Shown here: positions 33,160 through 46,107 of the stretch, piece by piece
Numbering within the stretch: position 1 is the stretch's first letter
Layout of the letters: each line of letters begins with the position of its first letter
Source: Fasciolopsis buskii
Lineage: Eukaryota > Platyhelminthes > Trematoda > Plagiorchiida > Fasciolidae
Length of the DNA stretch: 64,000 bases
Direction: 5' to 3'
Assembly (NCBI GenBank): GCA_008360955.1
Contig: LUCM01009050.1
Span: 100,404-164,403 of the forward strand
Notes under the pieces: model-generated
Told to the model about the DNA's origin: nothing
Seen by the model: the letters and a program-made list of their open reading frames with translations, nothing else
Database searches by the model: none
Program-made: the position numbers and the translations under genes

Positions 33160-34583
33160 TTGGTTCTCATACTTGCGCCTCAATTGGAAGGGAGCCAAAG
33201 CCTAACTACAAAGCAGGGCAAAAACGGTGAACAATGCAATTTGACCCATCGAATCTATTTGGAATTCCGAGCAATATAAGCAATGTTCCAGACGACCGAG
33301 GTGTAATCAGAATATAATTAACCGTTCCTCTTCAACCAGACAAGGCTTATAATACGAGTAAATTATGAAAATATGCTCACTGGAACAAACATCCAAGAGC
33401 AGGAACGACCAATTACTGAGATTCCGTAACATACAAAAGTAAATAGGTGTGTAATGAATACGAATAAATTTCGACGGAACACCAAGTGAAATTTTATTTT
33501 TTGCTGAAGTCGGCAAATTATTCCGAACATGATAGTTTTTCCCACGCCAGGACGTCAAACGGGATGCATCAAGTACGGCCATCCGAAATGCCAGTTGTAT
33601 ATTCCGAATGCTAGTTAATAACACCAGTCTCTTTTTTTTCAATTTTCAAAACATTACTTGACAGAGCGATGTATACTTTTCAATCAGGAAGTATTTATTT
33701 CTATAGACGAAACAGAATCATAGAACCATCAGAGACCGGAATCGTATCTCATACAAATTCTATCCTAGTCCGTTGCAGATGGCGATGTCGTTCCACTGCT
33801 CTGGTATTCTAGTTGTTGGACTGACAGATATATCAGGCACAATTTTGGTAGTGCGCTCGTTTACATACAATCCTTCTAGTTTGCTTGTCATTAGACTAAT
33901 GTGATTTGTCATCTGGTTTCGCAGAAGGGACTCATCTAAACAATACGGTTGAGATAAACAAAAAAGGCCGCCTTACTTAGGTAACATAACTAACGCTTCA
34001 CTTAAAACCGGATCTATTTTTGATGGAGATAGTCAATTTTGTGAAACAAGAAGAATTCTAATTTGGTTTCACCTAACTAAATAATTTATTCTGACAAAAC
34101 TTTCAGATCACGCAGGCTGGTAACTCCATGTAACTCGGGTGCCGGTACATTTATTTTGCAGCCGTTTTTCTTCGAAAATAATTTTGTGTCACCAAACTTC
34201 TTAGTTAAGGCTCACATTGTCTTAATTTCATGTCGCACTGCGCTGCAAAGATCAAACCGATCGAATTCAGGTGGTCCGATTCCCTTAGGATCTTCTGACC
34301 ACTAGAAAATTGTCGCACAATTTGTTTTTCGATCTTGACATTTTAGACTGATAATGCAAATTTCCTGGCTTCTTCAAAACCAACCTAACGAATGCATGCG
34401 CTCAGTCAACATACCAATCTGTTATTTAATTATGCTGCATTCATACTCATTCGTTTCAATATGTGAAACACCAGACTATTGTCAGGAAATGCCCACGAGT
34501 TAATCCGATTTAAAAAGAACACTGTTGTCAGCTGCTGATGATCATAAAATCGCGTACATTTGGATGGCCATTTAGTTTTTCAG

Positions 34584-34785
34584 GGATTGCTCTGCTTTTA
34601 TGAAAGATTCTCAAAGGACAACTGGTTTCAGCTGCATATTTGAAACGAGGTTGTGTAGGATGATGCTAGACTGTAATAAATGTTCTGGTATACATCTTTT
34701 GGTAGAGCAATTTTTGACTAGAATGGGCGAACCAGGAATATGGTCCGCTTGGAGCCGAACGGATTTACCTTTTTATCGAGAGTGA
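34584..34785 (+). CDS. Candidate 3'-terminal exon, Cys-rich, secreted-like
   Basis: A strong acceptor (CCATTTAGTTTTTCAG) opens 66 codons to a TGA. The peptide has five cysteines (DCSAFMKD, FSCIFETRLC, LDCNKCSG) and then GEPGIWSAWSRTDLPF near the end. The W-S-A-W-S element recalls the Trp layer of thrombospondin type 1 repeats, but the spacing of cysteines does not complete that domain. The exon begins with one base of a split codon. I take it as the end of an extracellular or secreted protein of unknown type. Confidence 0.4.
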
Positions 34786-36893
34786 ATAATTGGCACGCTA
34801 TTGGCGACCATGTATAACAGGCGAGCATTGGAATTTCCGCGCATTGTAACCCGGAAAGGGATAGCTCACGCCACTAAATGAACTGTGTCCAGAGAATTAC
34901 CAAATCTAATCACAACTGGTTGTATACTGTACACCGTTTTCTCGTTCCCCTTCAAGTTGCTCGATTATAAACTGGTAGAATATTATGAAAATTCGCATCC
35001 TATTTACCGTAATATTGTTTAGTTATTTTCAATTTCCTGACTTGTGACAGTGCACTCCAACTGGAACGTGACTGGCGTATTGACAGTGAACGTTTTGATT
35101 GCATGCGGAAATTGTAGCGACTGAACTTGGTGTTTTGAACGCAAAACTTTCAGCATTCCTCTGCTGAAACAACCATCACACTGCCAGTGTTCACTGTGGT
35201 CTTCTGCATTGGTAGCAATCCTAAGTCAGATCTTTAGTTGGCCCTTGCAAACAACTTGATCGTGTTAATGTTTAGCATTTTTGACCTTCGATCAAGAAAG
35301 TTATTGTATGATTTCCTTCAACTTACAAAACATTCCCTGACCGTTCTTGGTGGATTAATTCAATCCCCTTATCAAGTCCCATCCGTCCTCATTATTCTCT
35401 GCAAAAGTTTTCGCTAGAGTTCTTGGCAAGGAAATGATTGGTCTCAGTGAAAAATTATCATTGCATGTTTTCGTTGACCATAGAATTATGTATCGCTGTC
35501 AAGCTCTAGAATGTGAAAAGGATAGCCAAAAAGGAACCAGTGAGAATGAGACCGGATTGCTAAAATCTTGTACAATCCTAGCGACTGTTGAAAATGTCCA
35601 GAGATGGGTTCGGACTGAGACCATTCTTTTACTTCCCAGAATCTCCCACATCTAGGCTGAGCCAAAATTTATGAAGACTTCAAACTAAAGAGCAGTGGGT
35701 CAGGTTACCGACAGGATAACACATTGGACGAAAATGCAATAATGCTTTCGTCTGACGTCACAAAACTCCTTAATTCAAATGACTGTGGACTTGGGGACAG
35801 AAACACTGGAAAACTTACTGCAAAGAGAGTATCCAGAAAACTAACTGTAAATACAGACCATTTGCAAACTGATGTACCAGTTGTTAAGGCTGTACCTTAC
35901 ATTTAATGGCAGTTGTTACCAGAAAATAAAAGGGGTATCTATTAGATCACTGGTGTCCGGGTTTGTTGGAAAAGCAGTAATGTAGGCCTTTGGAAACTCT
36001 GCAGTTTGTGTGAGCTAACCTAAATTTTGGATCAGATATTTCTGACGACACGTTCATGATCACTAGATTAGATGACATCGAAAGTGCTCAAACAGCAATA
36101 TCCTGAAAGACATCTAATCCATCGTGGAATGGGACAAAAAACTTCCAGTTCTTGGACGTTCTGCTGAGGAAATATGATAGTGAACCACTGAAGACGCCAA
36201 AAGGAATAGTAAATAAGTGGCAAGTGGTAAGTTAGGCGAGAGCAATCGGGAAATAAGGTCTGACGTGAGAAGGCCAATATAAGTGGTTTGCTAATGACAA
36301 ATAGAGGGACAATCTTGTCGACCTCCAGAGACCATTTTGATCATTCAGTACAGATCATTATGGAGTAACAGATTCATGAGCAATTTGTTTTCAGAGCTTA
36401 CGATCAAATTTGCGGTAAGGTTAGTACAATTGAAGAGCATCACAGAGAACCCTAGTAGCTCATGAACTGTCTCACCATAGTGATGATAAAACCTGCACAA
36501 TCAAAACGCCAAGCGCGGTGACCATATGGCCTCAAAAACCATCAACGTAAGCTTGAGAAATTGATATTTGAAGGCAAATTGAAATCAAAAAGTAACCCGA
36601 TCGAGGTTTTGCATTTAGCTACATTTACTTGTATTCTAGCACCTAACTGGCATTTTGGGCGGTAGTTACCCTTGTTCAATGTTAGAAATATCACAAAGTG
36701 CATCGTTCACCTTTCCAGGCAAATGCCATTTACGAGTACAGGGAATGCGTCTACCACTAGGATGTAATTCCATTTAGTTCCTTATTTCTCATATGAATTC
36801 GGATTAGATACTAATTTTACGATTTGTAACTTCATAGGTGAATTCTGTGGATTACTTCTCGACAGACACAGTGTTTTTTCCATGTTTGCTTAG
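34786..36893. other. No firmly supported gene
   Basis: A plus-strand ATG frame at 35434-35655 (MIGLSEKLSLHVFVDHRI) includes a good GTGAGA donor but no acceptor. The plus strand from 35.6 to 36.5 kb is purine-rich and resembles a decayed insertion, without any recognisable transposon protein. Confidence 0.35.
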
Positions 36894-37029
36894 GTTACTC
36901 AATCAGTCCAACCTCATCCAAAATGAACCGCGACAGCGACTGAAGTACAAGATTTGGGATAGGGTGTCTCTCGAATATAATAGGCTTGTGGTTGGTGCCG
37001 ACATTATGGGAATCAACAACCGCAACTAA
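36894..37029 (+). CDS. Candidate 3'-terminal exon (45 residues)
   Basis: A strong acceptor (TTTTTTCCATGTTTGCTTAG) opens 44 further codons to a TAA at 37027-37029. The peptide includes NEPRQRLKYKIWDRVSLEYN, a helix with regularly spaced Trp, Leu and Arg. A SANT/Myb-like helix came to mind, but one helix is not enough to call it. No AATAAA follows closely. It could be the end of a plus-strand transcript starting upstream. Confidence 0.35.
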
Positions 37030-37925
37030 TCTTTATTTCCATTCAAGCCACCATCGAATATGGTGAAATTTTGGTTGAACAATCTTGGTCAAATATGACA
37101 CTTTTACTCTACCTAACTCCGAATGATGCAAGTAATTAAGCACGAACATTCTTACATTCATTTGGATTTCTCGCTATAGAAAATGAGTGTTCATCACCAA
37201 CGTGATTTGGGTTCCATGATCAGCTGAGATAGGAACCCACCAGAGGAGACAATTAGAATAGCAGCTATGGTATCTATTGAATATTGAATCAGTAGCACCT
37301 TAATGTTTCCTTTCAAAATTATATCTGATAGCGCTGGAGGAAGCTGAATAAACATAGTTATAAATAAGCTGATCGATTGGCTTGATAAACATTCGTCAAG
37401 TGTGTTCTCCATGTTCGTTTAGTGACTGGCCTAGTTAGCTGAACTCTGTCGCTGAAGGTCAAAGTAACATCTACCTAGCCGTAAAGCACCAAAACTATTC
37501 AAATGGCAGTCGGTCAGCCACGCATTGGATCCTAGTCAGCGTTGTGAATATTCAATACAAACGGAGTATAACGAAAACGATAAAAGAAACAATTGAATAG
37601 TGCTTCATTAGGTTTCATAAATTACATGAGCATCGGTGATACTGGATGAATAATTACAAAGTCACGCTGAGTTCCGCTTCACGGGAAACATTATGGTGAA
37701 TGTGAAAAGGTAGTACTTCTTCTACGTTCAACTACATTTTGGATTTCTAGGTGGCATATTGTATATGCCATGTCTCATGAAAGGTCTACTCCTGCTTTCA
37801 CATCCAAAATCAGATGGCCAGAGCCTTTAAAAAGCCGATGGGATTTCACTAGCTAGGTAGATGCATCAACCAACCTGACTATCCCCGTGGGTCGCCCAAA
37901 TGCATCCTCCGCGAACCGGTTACAG
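37030..37925. other. No supported gene
   Basis: An antisense open frame at 37194-37412 is hydrophobic but has no splice context. I see no repeats. Confidence 0.4.
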
Positions 37926-38084
37926 GCGTTGCCAAATCACATCTGTCATAAGATGACACCAAGTGTAATTTCCAATGCAAGAACAACCATTTGTTTGGGT
38001 TATCTGGGAGTCCTGAAATATCCACATCGTTTATCTTGTTACCGTGTTAATTGTCCTTACCTGCTCTGGCTATCACATCGCAAA
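37926..38084 (+). CDS. Candidate exon 1 of a three-exon chain, gene D
   Basis: A CCGGTTACAG acceptor and a strong CGCAAA|GTGAGT donor bound 53 codons, phase 0 at both ends. The peptide has HKMTPSVISNART, then CLGYLGVLKYPHRLSCYR, and ends LLWLSHRK. It has five cysteines. It joins the next exon in phase 0 across a 101-base intron. The frame is also open upstream to 37887, so the exon may start earlier. No family is recognised. Confidence 0.4.
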
Positions 38085-38185
38085 GTGAGTTTTAAGTTTG
38101 TAGCTCAATCAGAAAAGCAGATTAGTTAATTTGCAGTGTTGAGATTAAGGTTGTGTCTGGCTGATTGTGCAAACTCTCATTACAG

Positions 38186-38290
38186 ATAGCTTATTATTTA
38201 TTGACTTTAGATCTTGTAACTAGTGTGTTTCGCATTCTAATGGATAAAAAGCTTTGCCCGGTAACACACAAGTTTTTGGTTGTCCATCAG
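38186..38290 (+). CDS. Exon 2 of a three-exon chain, gene D
   Basis: Both splice sites are excellent: CTCTCATTACAG at the start and ATCAG|GTATGC at the end. They bound exactly 35 codons, phase 0 at both ends. The peptide begins IAYYLLTLDLVTSVFRILM, a hydrophobic, membrane-like helix. It then reads DKKLCPVTHKFLVVHQ. The first half could be a transmembrane segment. This is one of the most convincing exons in the window by splice sites, though it is short. The protein family is unknown. Confidence 0.47.
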
Positions 38291-38464
38291 GTATGCGTAC
38301 CCCGTACAGCCCTATCCAACCTTCCTAATACTTGCAAAGTCTTTCGTTAGTTTCACACTTCAAATCCACTTACATTTCTAATAATCCAAATGAAATTCCA
38401 ATAAGACTGTGTTCGCTGGCAAAAGCAAATTGCTTCAAAACAACTATTCTTCCACACGTTGCAG

Positions 38465-38539
38465 GTGCTGCGAATTGACTTCCGCGAGAAAGCTAATCAC
38501 ATAAATATTCCCCTACCCCTAGTATCAATAAGGAGGTGA
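38465..38539 (+). CDS. Exon 3, terminal, of a three-exon chain, gene D
   Basis: A strong acceptor (TATTCTTCCACACGTTGCAG) opens 24 codons and a TGA, in the phase 0 required by exon 2. The peptide reads VLRIDFREKANHINIPLPL and ends SIRR. An ATTAAA poly(A)-signal variant lies at 38607-38612, 68 bases after the stop. A GTATCA or GTGACT donor within the last 20 bases is an alternative that would make the exon internal. Confidence 0.4.
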   Translation: MLRIDFREKANHINIPLPLVSIRR

Positions 38540-41431
38540 CTAGCTATTGCCTCTGCCTTATGGTTTAAGTGATCTAGCACAAACAGTTTCATTGGGACGT
38601 CAAGTTATTAAACTGTATTGATGTGGAAAAAGTGGCAGGGCATTCATAGAGAAATTGGCAGTAGCATGAGATACTTGTTTGTTGCCTCAAAAAGCTGATC
38701 TTTACTTTGCTTGGCTGCAAGTCCCCCCGTTTTGCGGGAAGGGAATCATCTTCCACTTCGGATTTACTGCAAATTTCGCAAAAATAATTTTATTTCCGGC
38801 AAAACGAACGTTAGCCAATATTGTTGTATTTGGCAATCGTGACTGATAACGCTAAACTCCGTAACACACCTCGGAACAGCTCTCTTTCGGGTTTTCCCTA
38901 CCAGGCTGAAATGTGCGAAAACAAACGCTGAACGAAGCCCGGCAGACTTACTTGTCATTATCAACGCACCAACGCGCCGCGTCCCGGCAGTAGATGAATA
39001 CAATATCCTTTGGAAGAGTACTTTTCGTGACCGTTATAAAATATCCCCTTCAGTAATTATATGCAGTCGCAAAATGATCATAAATTTGTGTCCGTTTGTT
39101 CTTAGTACAAAGCAAAGGTAGACCCAGGATATCTAGTTTTTAGCGAGTGGACAAGCTGTGACAGTGTATTTTCTGACGTGTATTGCCACGAATTCCATCG
39201 ACCCATTACCTCGTCAACTAAGGCATTAGAAATTAGAACTTAATAAATCGATTTAGAGCGGGTATGTTTGAACTATTTGAGTTGGATTACAAATATACTT
39301 CTTTATTTCCAGTTTTACCGGGAATTACGTTTACCGAAATGCGGACGGTCAGTCGATATTCCTTCGGGTTGAATAGTTGAAAACCTTTGCTATCGCTCAA
39401 AAGGAATGCATAATTCGGCATCTTTTTATTTATCTATTGCAACATAATGGCAAGATATGGAACACTTCTATCTTGAGCAACACCGGGAACAGGAGTCTGT
39501 TAGGTTAAGTCTAGCAACCGTATGAGATTATGATTTCGAAGGCAGAATCCGATGAAAATGTGAATCGAATCGAGACCAGCCATTCAACTTATTCACTTAT
39601 TTAAAGTGTGTTTAAAAACGAATGTCTGCATGACCCATTTTGACAGTCTACAAAATAAAACCTGAAAGTACGCTCTTCGTGCCATATCATTTCTGGCATA
39701 GAAAAGCGATTTTAACATTCCAAAACTGTGTGCGTTTTTCAAAGTAGGCGATCAGTGAGCATTTGTTAGGATGACTAATATACTCCGGTGCTTGATGTCA
39801 AAGTTTCGCTTGAAGATGCTTGTCCTATGCGAAAAAAAAAACAAATGATCGTTCCAGTACAATTGCAATAAGCATCCGGTAGTGTGCATCGGGAGACCTA
39901 TCTAGGTCAACTCAGGAGAGGCTGAAATGTTGTCAGAAAACTTTTCTTCCTATTCGTGATGACAACAATTTTGTTGGGGACAATCGAACAGTGTGCCTAT
40001 TTGAGCATCTGTGCGTGCCAAACCACTAAGTTAATCATGTCCCAACATAGGTCAAATAAGGTCCATTCTTTGAAACCCGTTAAAACGTATGCACAATTGA
40101 CCTAATCATTCAAAGTATATTTGTATGTCCAATGTTCACTTGGTGTGATAGTCCTCGTGCACGAAGATTTGCGATGAACACCAAACGTGCACCCTCTAAT
40201 CTACATTCAACTATAAGTGGTCGGTTCATCTGATTTGATCAAAAGATCTAAGAGCTGCCTAAGCGACTGGCAACAACTCAAAATGACCGATACGATTAAA
40301 GTCTGGCATGCCAATAGGACGAACAATTTCGATGAAACGGTGAAAAATATTTGTGTCAATTTACACTTTTCCTATTCTCGACGCTAGCCGAAAGTCAGAC
40401 GGAAAATCCAACAACCTGATGAGGTCCGACTAAGTTGGTGTGTGTAACAAAAATCGAATTTCGAAATACTGTTCGGTAAGTGTTCTCGAATGATGAATAG
40501 TTATGAGTGTAAATTCTCGACCACCTCGGTATGCTTTTTCAGCTTTCATGAATGACTAAACATAATAGTGAAATATACCGTTATGGACAGTGCGCCAGTT
40601 CGAACCGATATGAAATCAGAAACATTAGCTTATTGGTTCAACAAACTGAATGAAATTAATACAAATCTGTGCAGTTTGTTTAAGCTTTCATGATTCGAAC
40701 AAATCTTTAATACGAAGTTAAATGAAATACGAAAACGATGCAGAAAGAGCGAAAGAATCAGGTCATCGTTTCTCTTGCTCTGCCGATTTTCTCAAGGGAA
40801 GCAAATCTTCATTAATCTTAAAATTTCCTAATTAATTTTTTCGGGCTTGGCCGATATCCAATCATTCACGCTGCGTTTTGTGAGCTCACCGAAGACTGAT
40901 TTGCGAAAACCCTGTGGTGCCGTTGAACCAACATGATTTGCGCAAAATTACTAAACAAACGGGCGGCAAATTGTCGATTTTTCTGTCGTCCCTGCTCCTC
41001 GTTATGATGAATACCTGTCGGCTGAAGGCATATGGCGTGATTCAGTCAAACACTAACGAAGCCTATTCTAACTCGTTAAAAACAACCCGAAATTCATGCT
41101 TTGCAGTACAGACGTTGATGCTTTCGTTCCTCGACGGCAAACAATTTGTCCTCTTTATTTCCCAAGGTTGCTTTGGAATGAAAAAGGCACGATACCTTAA
41201 AAAAACCAGTTTCTTCAGCTGTTATTCAAGTGCATTTTGTCTAGAAAAGTAAACTCTGTGAACCAAACCACTCTCAGTCCTCGGTTTAGAAACAAACATT
41301 TTCTAGACGGCGAAACTAAGGATTTTGACAGTGAACATTCAGAAGTGAATAATTACTGCATATTTGTACGCACTAGTAGTCTAGTTAAGTGAACGCAAAT
41401 CGGATTATCAAAAGTTCCAGCATGTGCATAC

Positions 41432-41472
<41 letters not shown>

Positions 41473-44080
41473 TTAGCCTGTCAACGTGAAGCAAGTGGCC
41501 ATACTTTTTTGGTGAAACTGCTGATGTCAGGCAATAAATCCGTTTGTTCCTAAGGGCACGGAGTTTGTTCATTCGTATCGAGATCACACGACAGCCTTGT
41601 TTGAATCCGCTGTCTATAAACACGCCGTAGACGCTTGGTGAAGCTCTTTGCTCCACGGTACGCAGTACCAGAAGCATACCGTGCTCCTATCCCAAAGGGA
41701 CGTGATACAGGTAGAATGCGCGCAGAGAACAGAACATTTGTTCACTATCCCTTAAGAAGTTGGGCTAAAGCAAACCAATAGGCCACACGAGTGTGTTTTC
41801 ACAGTAAACTATCTGTGGCACACAGACTAGTCACTGATCGATTGTTTTTATGTACGCTGACCCCCAGTCCGTGATGTACGAGTTTATGTTTGCCCTCATC
41901 TAATCCAAACTGATATGGCACATTATCTTATAACCATATAAATAAGTAGAATGAAGTAAGGTAAATAAAAATCACTGTTATTCCAAAATACAATGCTGGT
42001 GTCAAAAACATGTCAGCAACAATGGCAGAATTTTACTTCCACGTTTCATAAACACAAAAACGTATACCTATACTGCTAAATATATGTATTAATGTGTACA
42101 CAGTTATCTGAATCTAATTTTCATTATAATGTCCGTTTTTAACCGGTCGTCACACTTGACATTTCCGAACGTGGGCTACCGACATTCAACATCAACGAGT
42201 CCGGTAGTGAGCGTCATCAGAGGTATTAGAAACCATGATCTCATGTGCACGTCTTGTCACCGAGGGTGTTGTGGAGCGACAAACTAAAAACCAGTAGCTT
42301 CAACGCTCCACTCCTCCACCTCGCAATTAAACTAACCGTCTGATTGGGCAACCGATGCCATTTACGATCCACCAAGAAGCAGGTAATTCTCGGATTCAAT
42401 TATGGAATATAATGTGCAAACTATTGACGGCAGTTTGCCGGGACAAAATAACATGGTATCTGAAGTACTTCGCTTCATCTGGAATTTGAATTTCGGCCTA
42501 GATCACACTGGTACACATCTACACAAAAGAATGTACAATTGCATAATTGATATTCACCTATTTACTGGTCTAATGCTGTTGTCTCCACGTAGTCATTATT
42601 CTACAGTGTTAGCACAATTTTGGCCAGCTTGGCTGCATTTATTCTGACCGAGAGGGGCTATAGTTGTTGTTTGAGGAGTCATGTAGCAACACGGAAGGTA
42701 ACGTGATTCCACCGTTGGCAGTTAACTGCGAACCACACCCCCGTTTAATGGGTGTGACTGTGAACCGGTTGGTTTTGGTCAGAGGTTTTGGTGCACATCT
42801 GTTCTCCCTAGGTTTGGGCCCAGACTTAATCACGGAGGATAAGTCTGGTTGATTAACGTTAGAAAAGATTGATTAAACGGCTCTACGGTTCTTTCATGAT
42901 TATCAATAATTAGCTGGACACGGGTTCCCCTTGATGACCTTTTCCACATAAAGTATGCTTAACTTGAAACTAACACAATATACCCTATGTTTTATCTGCC
43001 ATTTAACCACCAAGTATTTCTCGGTAGATTTATCTGAAACCTTTCCTGGTACCGCGTTACTCAGTCACTTAGGATAGGCTATTTTTTCCTGGATTGCATT
43101 CCACCTTTATCACTGTACAAGCACTGTAAAGGAAATCTGGTCGAACAGTTTTCACATCCCTCCCTCTGCAAACTGCACGGTCTGTTCAACAAATGGGAAG
43201 CCACGGGTTACTTTGATGTGTGAGAGTTAATAAAGACGAACAACAAAATTTATTTCGCGGTAATCGTTGTCTGTCAGCCAGCTTCCAGTCACTGAGACCA
43301 CCGGATGGCAACTGGAAAAAATTACTGAAACCATGGTGTACGGCATGGCATCAAGGATTAACTTCACCTTGTCAATCATTAAACCAATAGAAGGATAACT
43401 TTTCGTGCTTTCTAGGAATTACTAACAATATACGCGCAACATTTATTAACGATCATGAGACTTAAGTTGAAAAGGTGTAAAAAGAACAATCCAGCCCTTG
43501 GACTGTCTGAGCTACCGAGTAACGGTTTTCTAAAACATGGCTATGCATTACATAAAACCGCTTTTTTCGAATTGGTGAGCATATAGCACTCAACATTTTC
43601 TTATCCATAAAAAACGTAAACAAAAACAACGTTTTCCAGTTCGCGTTTGACAACATGATTTGTTGACCGTGATATCAAATTGGTCTTTTTATCAGACAGC
43701 CTATTGAGATTCAACCCAGATAAATTAACGACCGACATGTTCGACTAGTACTTGTCGCAACGCGTCTGACTTCTAGTTACTGTCAGGCAAATTTGCTCTG
43801 TAAAAGATTTCTCCTGAGAGAGTTAAAAGCCGTTCCGGCAGTCCACCGTTTCATGGCTAGAGCATGCTTATCGACAATACGTGTTAAATCAATTTGCCAA
43901 TGATTTCTACTGTAATATATTGAAGTGCTTTTTTGAATATCGAGCGAAATATGCGCACGAACAAACTCCAGTAATTCCATCCTGTTATCGTCTGCTTACT
44001 GCTACGGTAGTGTTTCTTTTTGTCCCTATTATGTTCCTTTATGTGTGATCAAAATTCATCCAAGCGAATTACTTTGGTGA
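38540..44080. other. Sparse stretch, no supported gene
   Basis: Contains an A-run at 39832-39841 and the TA repeat at 41429-41473. The plus frame at 40881-41252 is open for over 120 codons and has a hydrophobic segment (KLSIFLSSLLLVMMN), but no acceptor. The minus frame PKDIVFIYCRDAARWC near 38958-39020 meets a GTAAGT donor without a clear start. A plus frame at 42402-42515 ends at a GTACAC donor. None is firm. Confidence 0.35.
41429..41473. repeat. (TA)n microsatellite, interrupted
   Basis: About 45 bases of TA/CATA repeats with one CATA interruption near 41447. Confidence 0.97.
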
Positions 44081-44296
44081 CGTGCAATACATGGCTACTC
44101 GTGTTCGAATTATGATTTTATTAACTATGAGCATAGAAGTCAGAAGGATTTTGGAATTCAACGGATCCAGAACGATTTGTTTTTGACCCTAAATTCGAGC
44201 TGCTATTTTTTTCGAATTTTCCGGTCGTTCGTCTTTCTGTTAGTTCCTAGAAGAAGACATCCAAAAGCAGTTTATTTTACCAGAAAACGTTTTTCC
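44081..44296 (+). CDS. Candidate exon (up to 72 codons), basic C-terminal part
   Basis: A plus-strand frame is open from 44081 to a strong TTTTCC|GTGAGT donor (phase 0). It reads HGYSCSNYDFINYEHRSQ, continues through a hydrophobic stretch (FFRIFRSFVFLLV) and ends in a basic segment (PRRRHPKAVYFTRKRF). The hydrophobic stretch followed by arginines could be a membrane anchor with cytoplasmic positive charges. The acceptor is unclear: candidate AGs near 44130-44142 lack good pyrimidine tracts. The frame would stop at 44461 if unspliced. Confidence 0.32.
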
Positions 44297-46004
44297 GTGA
44301 GTAGTATTTATTTGTGTAGAACTAAACCGGTGAAACTCCTAATGAGACATGCATGTATCATCAGCAGATATTTTAAGGCACATTTCCCGCACCATCCCAA
44401 TTATTTGGCCTCCTCGTTGACAACAAATCGCTATTGGTGCGGTGATTATGTAAAAGAATAGCTACGTATACATACGTGCGACATGAAGTGGTCAGATTGA
44501 AAACAACAATCAGCTGAAGATAATATTATTAGCTACTATGTTAAACACTGAATGAAACTCATTAAATTAATAGTTACTAATCGATTGGATTGGATGGCTC
44601 TCTTTTGACTCCCCCGATTTTCACGGACCCATTTCCAGATAACAGTGAAACTGACTTTATTTCACCTAATAAGGCAATGCATTGTTTCGTTATTTCCGCT
44701 TGACTTTATTCGGAACACTATTCATCAAATCAAAACATGGTAGATCAGGGAAGTAAAGTTGGAAAACTTGTTGGTTCCCTCGGAAAACATGGTCCGCTTT
44801 TCTATTTTGCTAAATGTTCCTTTTTAGTATAGAACGGTTTGTGATTAAATCAACCCAAGTAGATTTCAAATCTGTGAAACTGAACCTTTCATAAACACTG
44901 GTTATAAAACGCTTTGAAACTGCTACGGCCCGAGAATGTATTGTTGAGTGATATTTTATTACCTGTAAAGAATGGGAATTGTATTTACTAAGTCCTACCT
45001 ATTAACGTGAAACATCGTTTCACACGCAACTAAATTAGATGTCTTGCCATTTGGCATATTGCTCGGTACTTGCTTATTTCTTTTATTCCGAAGAAATGAA
45101 GCAGTTTCCCGGAAATGGTCATTTGTTGGTGAACACTCGTTGTCCTTTTGCGATCGCGACACGAAACATGATTTGATTTCGAAATACGGTAAACAGTCAT
45201 GGAATCTTTCGTTCCATTGTAGTAATAGTTTGGCAAAATAACTGGAAATTATTCTTGCACTTTTATGCACATATTCGTGATCAATGCATTTTGAGGTGCC
45301 GAAAGTTCTCGGGGGAGGGGATGTGCACCAGGGAGGTGCACTATTAGCCTTTACATATTTGACCATTGTTTTAAATTGGAATGACAATTGTTTCTAGTCT
45401 GGCCAGAAAAGTACTGAACAGCCGGAAAGACACCGTGACCTAGCAAACGAGAACCACGTTGCGCAGAGTGCAACAATCAAGCATCACTACTGACAACCGG
45501 TCTCAAGGGTCCGTCAGTAGCAATCCAATTCACATTTTTCCAAAGCACAGTCGCAACTGGTTAACTGGGGTGGAACAAGAATTAGCCTCGCGTCTTCAGC
45601 CGGATTGTGGGTAATAGGACTGTAAATGTTCACAAGTCGGTCTCATCGCAACATACAGAACAATACACTACTTTTCATCTCATCCAATTGGGTATTTTGT
45701 TTCCACCTTTTGTTAAACATTCCTAACGGTTGTCTTACGGAATCAGGGAGACACTCTGGGCGTATTTTGTATCAAAATTCCAGATTTTCGTCTATTTCCT
45801 AGCCGATTCGCGGCCATACTTCATGGTAAACATATTAAAACCAATGCGTTAGGGTATTAGTAGCAGTGAAAAAAAGTTTTGAACATAACCACCTTGTAGT
45901 AGTATTAGTCTGCCGATTCCAAAACCAACCTGACTATTGTTTCCACTTTTGGACCTATCGATATCAACGGTTTTTCAAAACGATTTCAAAACATTTGCTC
46001 GTAC
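44297..46004. other. Ambiguous open frames, no supported gene
   Basis: Between 44995 and 45387 three overlapping frames (two minus, one plus) are open at once, and I cannot choose between them. A G-rich tract lies at 45311-45320. Otherwise I see nothing. Confidence 0.35.
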
Positions 46005-46107
46005 CTGACCCATCTCCTTGAAAATTGACTGGTGAAACAATACATTTGTTTTTTCACTGACAAGAAAGTTCAACGGAACGCATGAGTCTTTCTTTTTTAT
46101 AATTGGA
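46005..46107 (-). CDS. Candidate internal exon (34 codons)
   Basis: An ATAAATCTGCAG acceptor and a GGTCAG|GTACGA donor bound 103 bases, phase 2 in and phase 0 out. The peptide begins PIIKKKDSCVPLNFLVSE and ends FHQSIFKEMGQ. It is balanced and soluble-looking. No motif is recognised. Neighbouring exons were not found. Confidence 0.33.

Larger units (their letters stand above)
31902..34583. other. Simple-repeat-bearing stretch, no supported gene
   Basis: Contains the AC run at 32202-32224 and the GTT run at 33106-33159. A minus-strand region at 33307-33642 is open in two frames and meets a GTGAGC donor near 33376, but no acceptor decides between them. Otherwise I see nothing. Confidence 0.4.

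Noticed and set aside
32968..33279. Plus-strand frame of 103 codons with a polyvaline run
   Set aside because: Length comes from the GTT microsatellite.
33307..33642. Minus-strand frame of 111 codons and an overlapping GPCR-like hydrophobic frame
   Set aside because: Two frames compete, only a donor is present, and hydrophobic runs are common in T-rich DNA.
42733..42755. 7-bp inverted repeat CACACCC / GGGTGTG
   Set aside because: Short stems like this are expected by chance in 64 kb.
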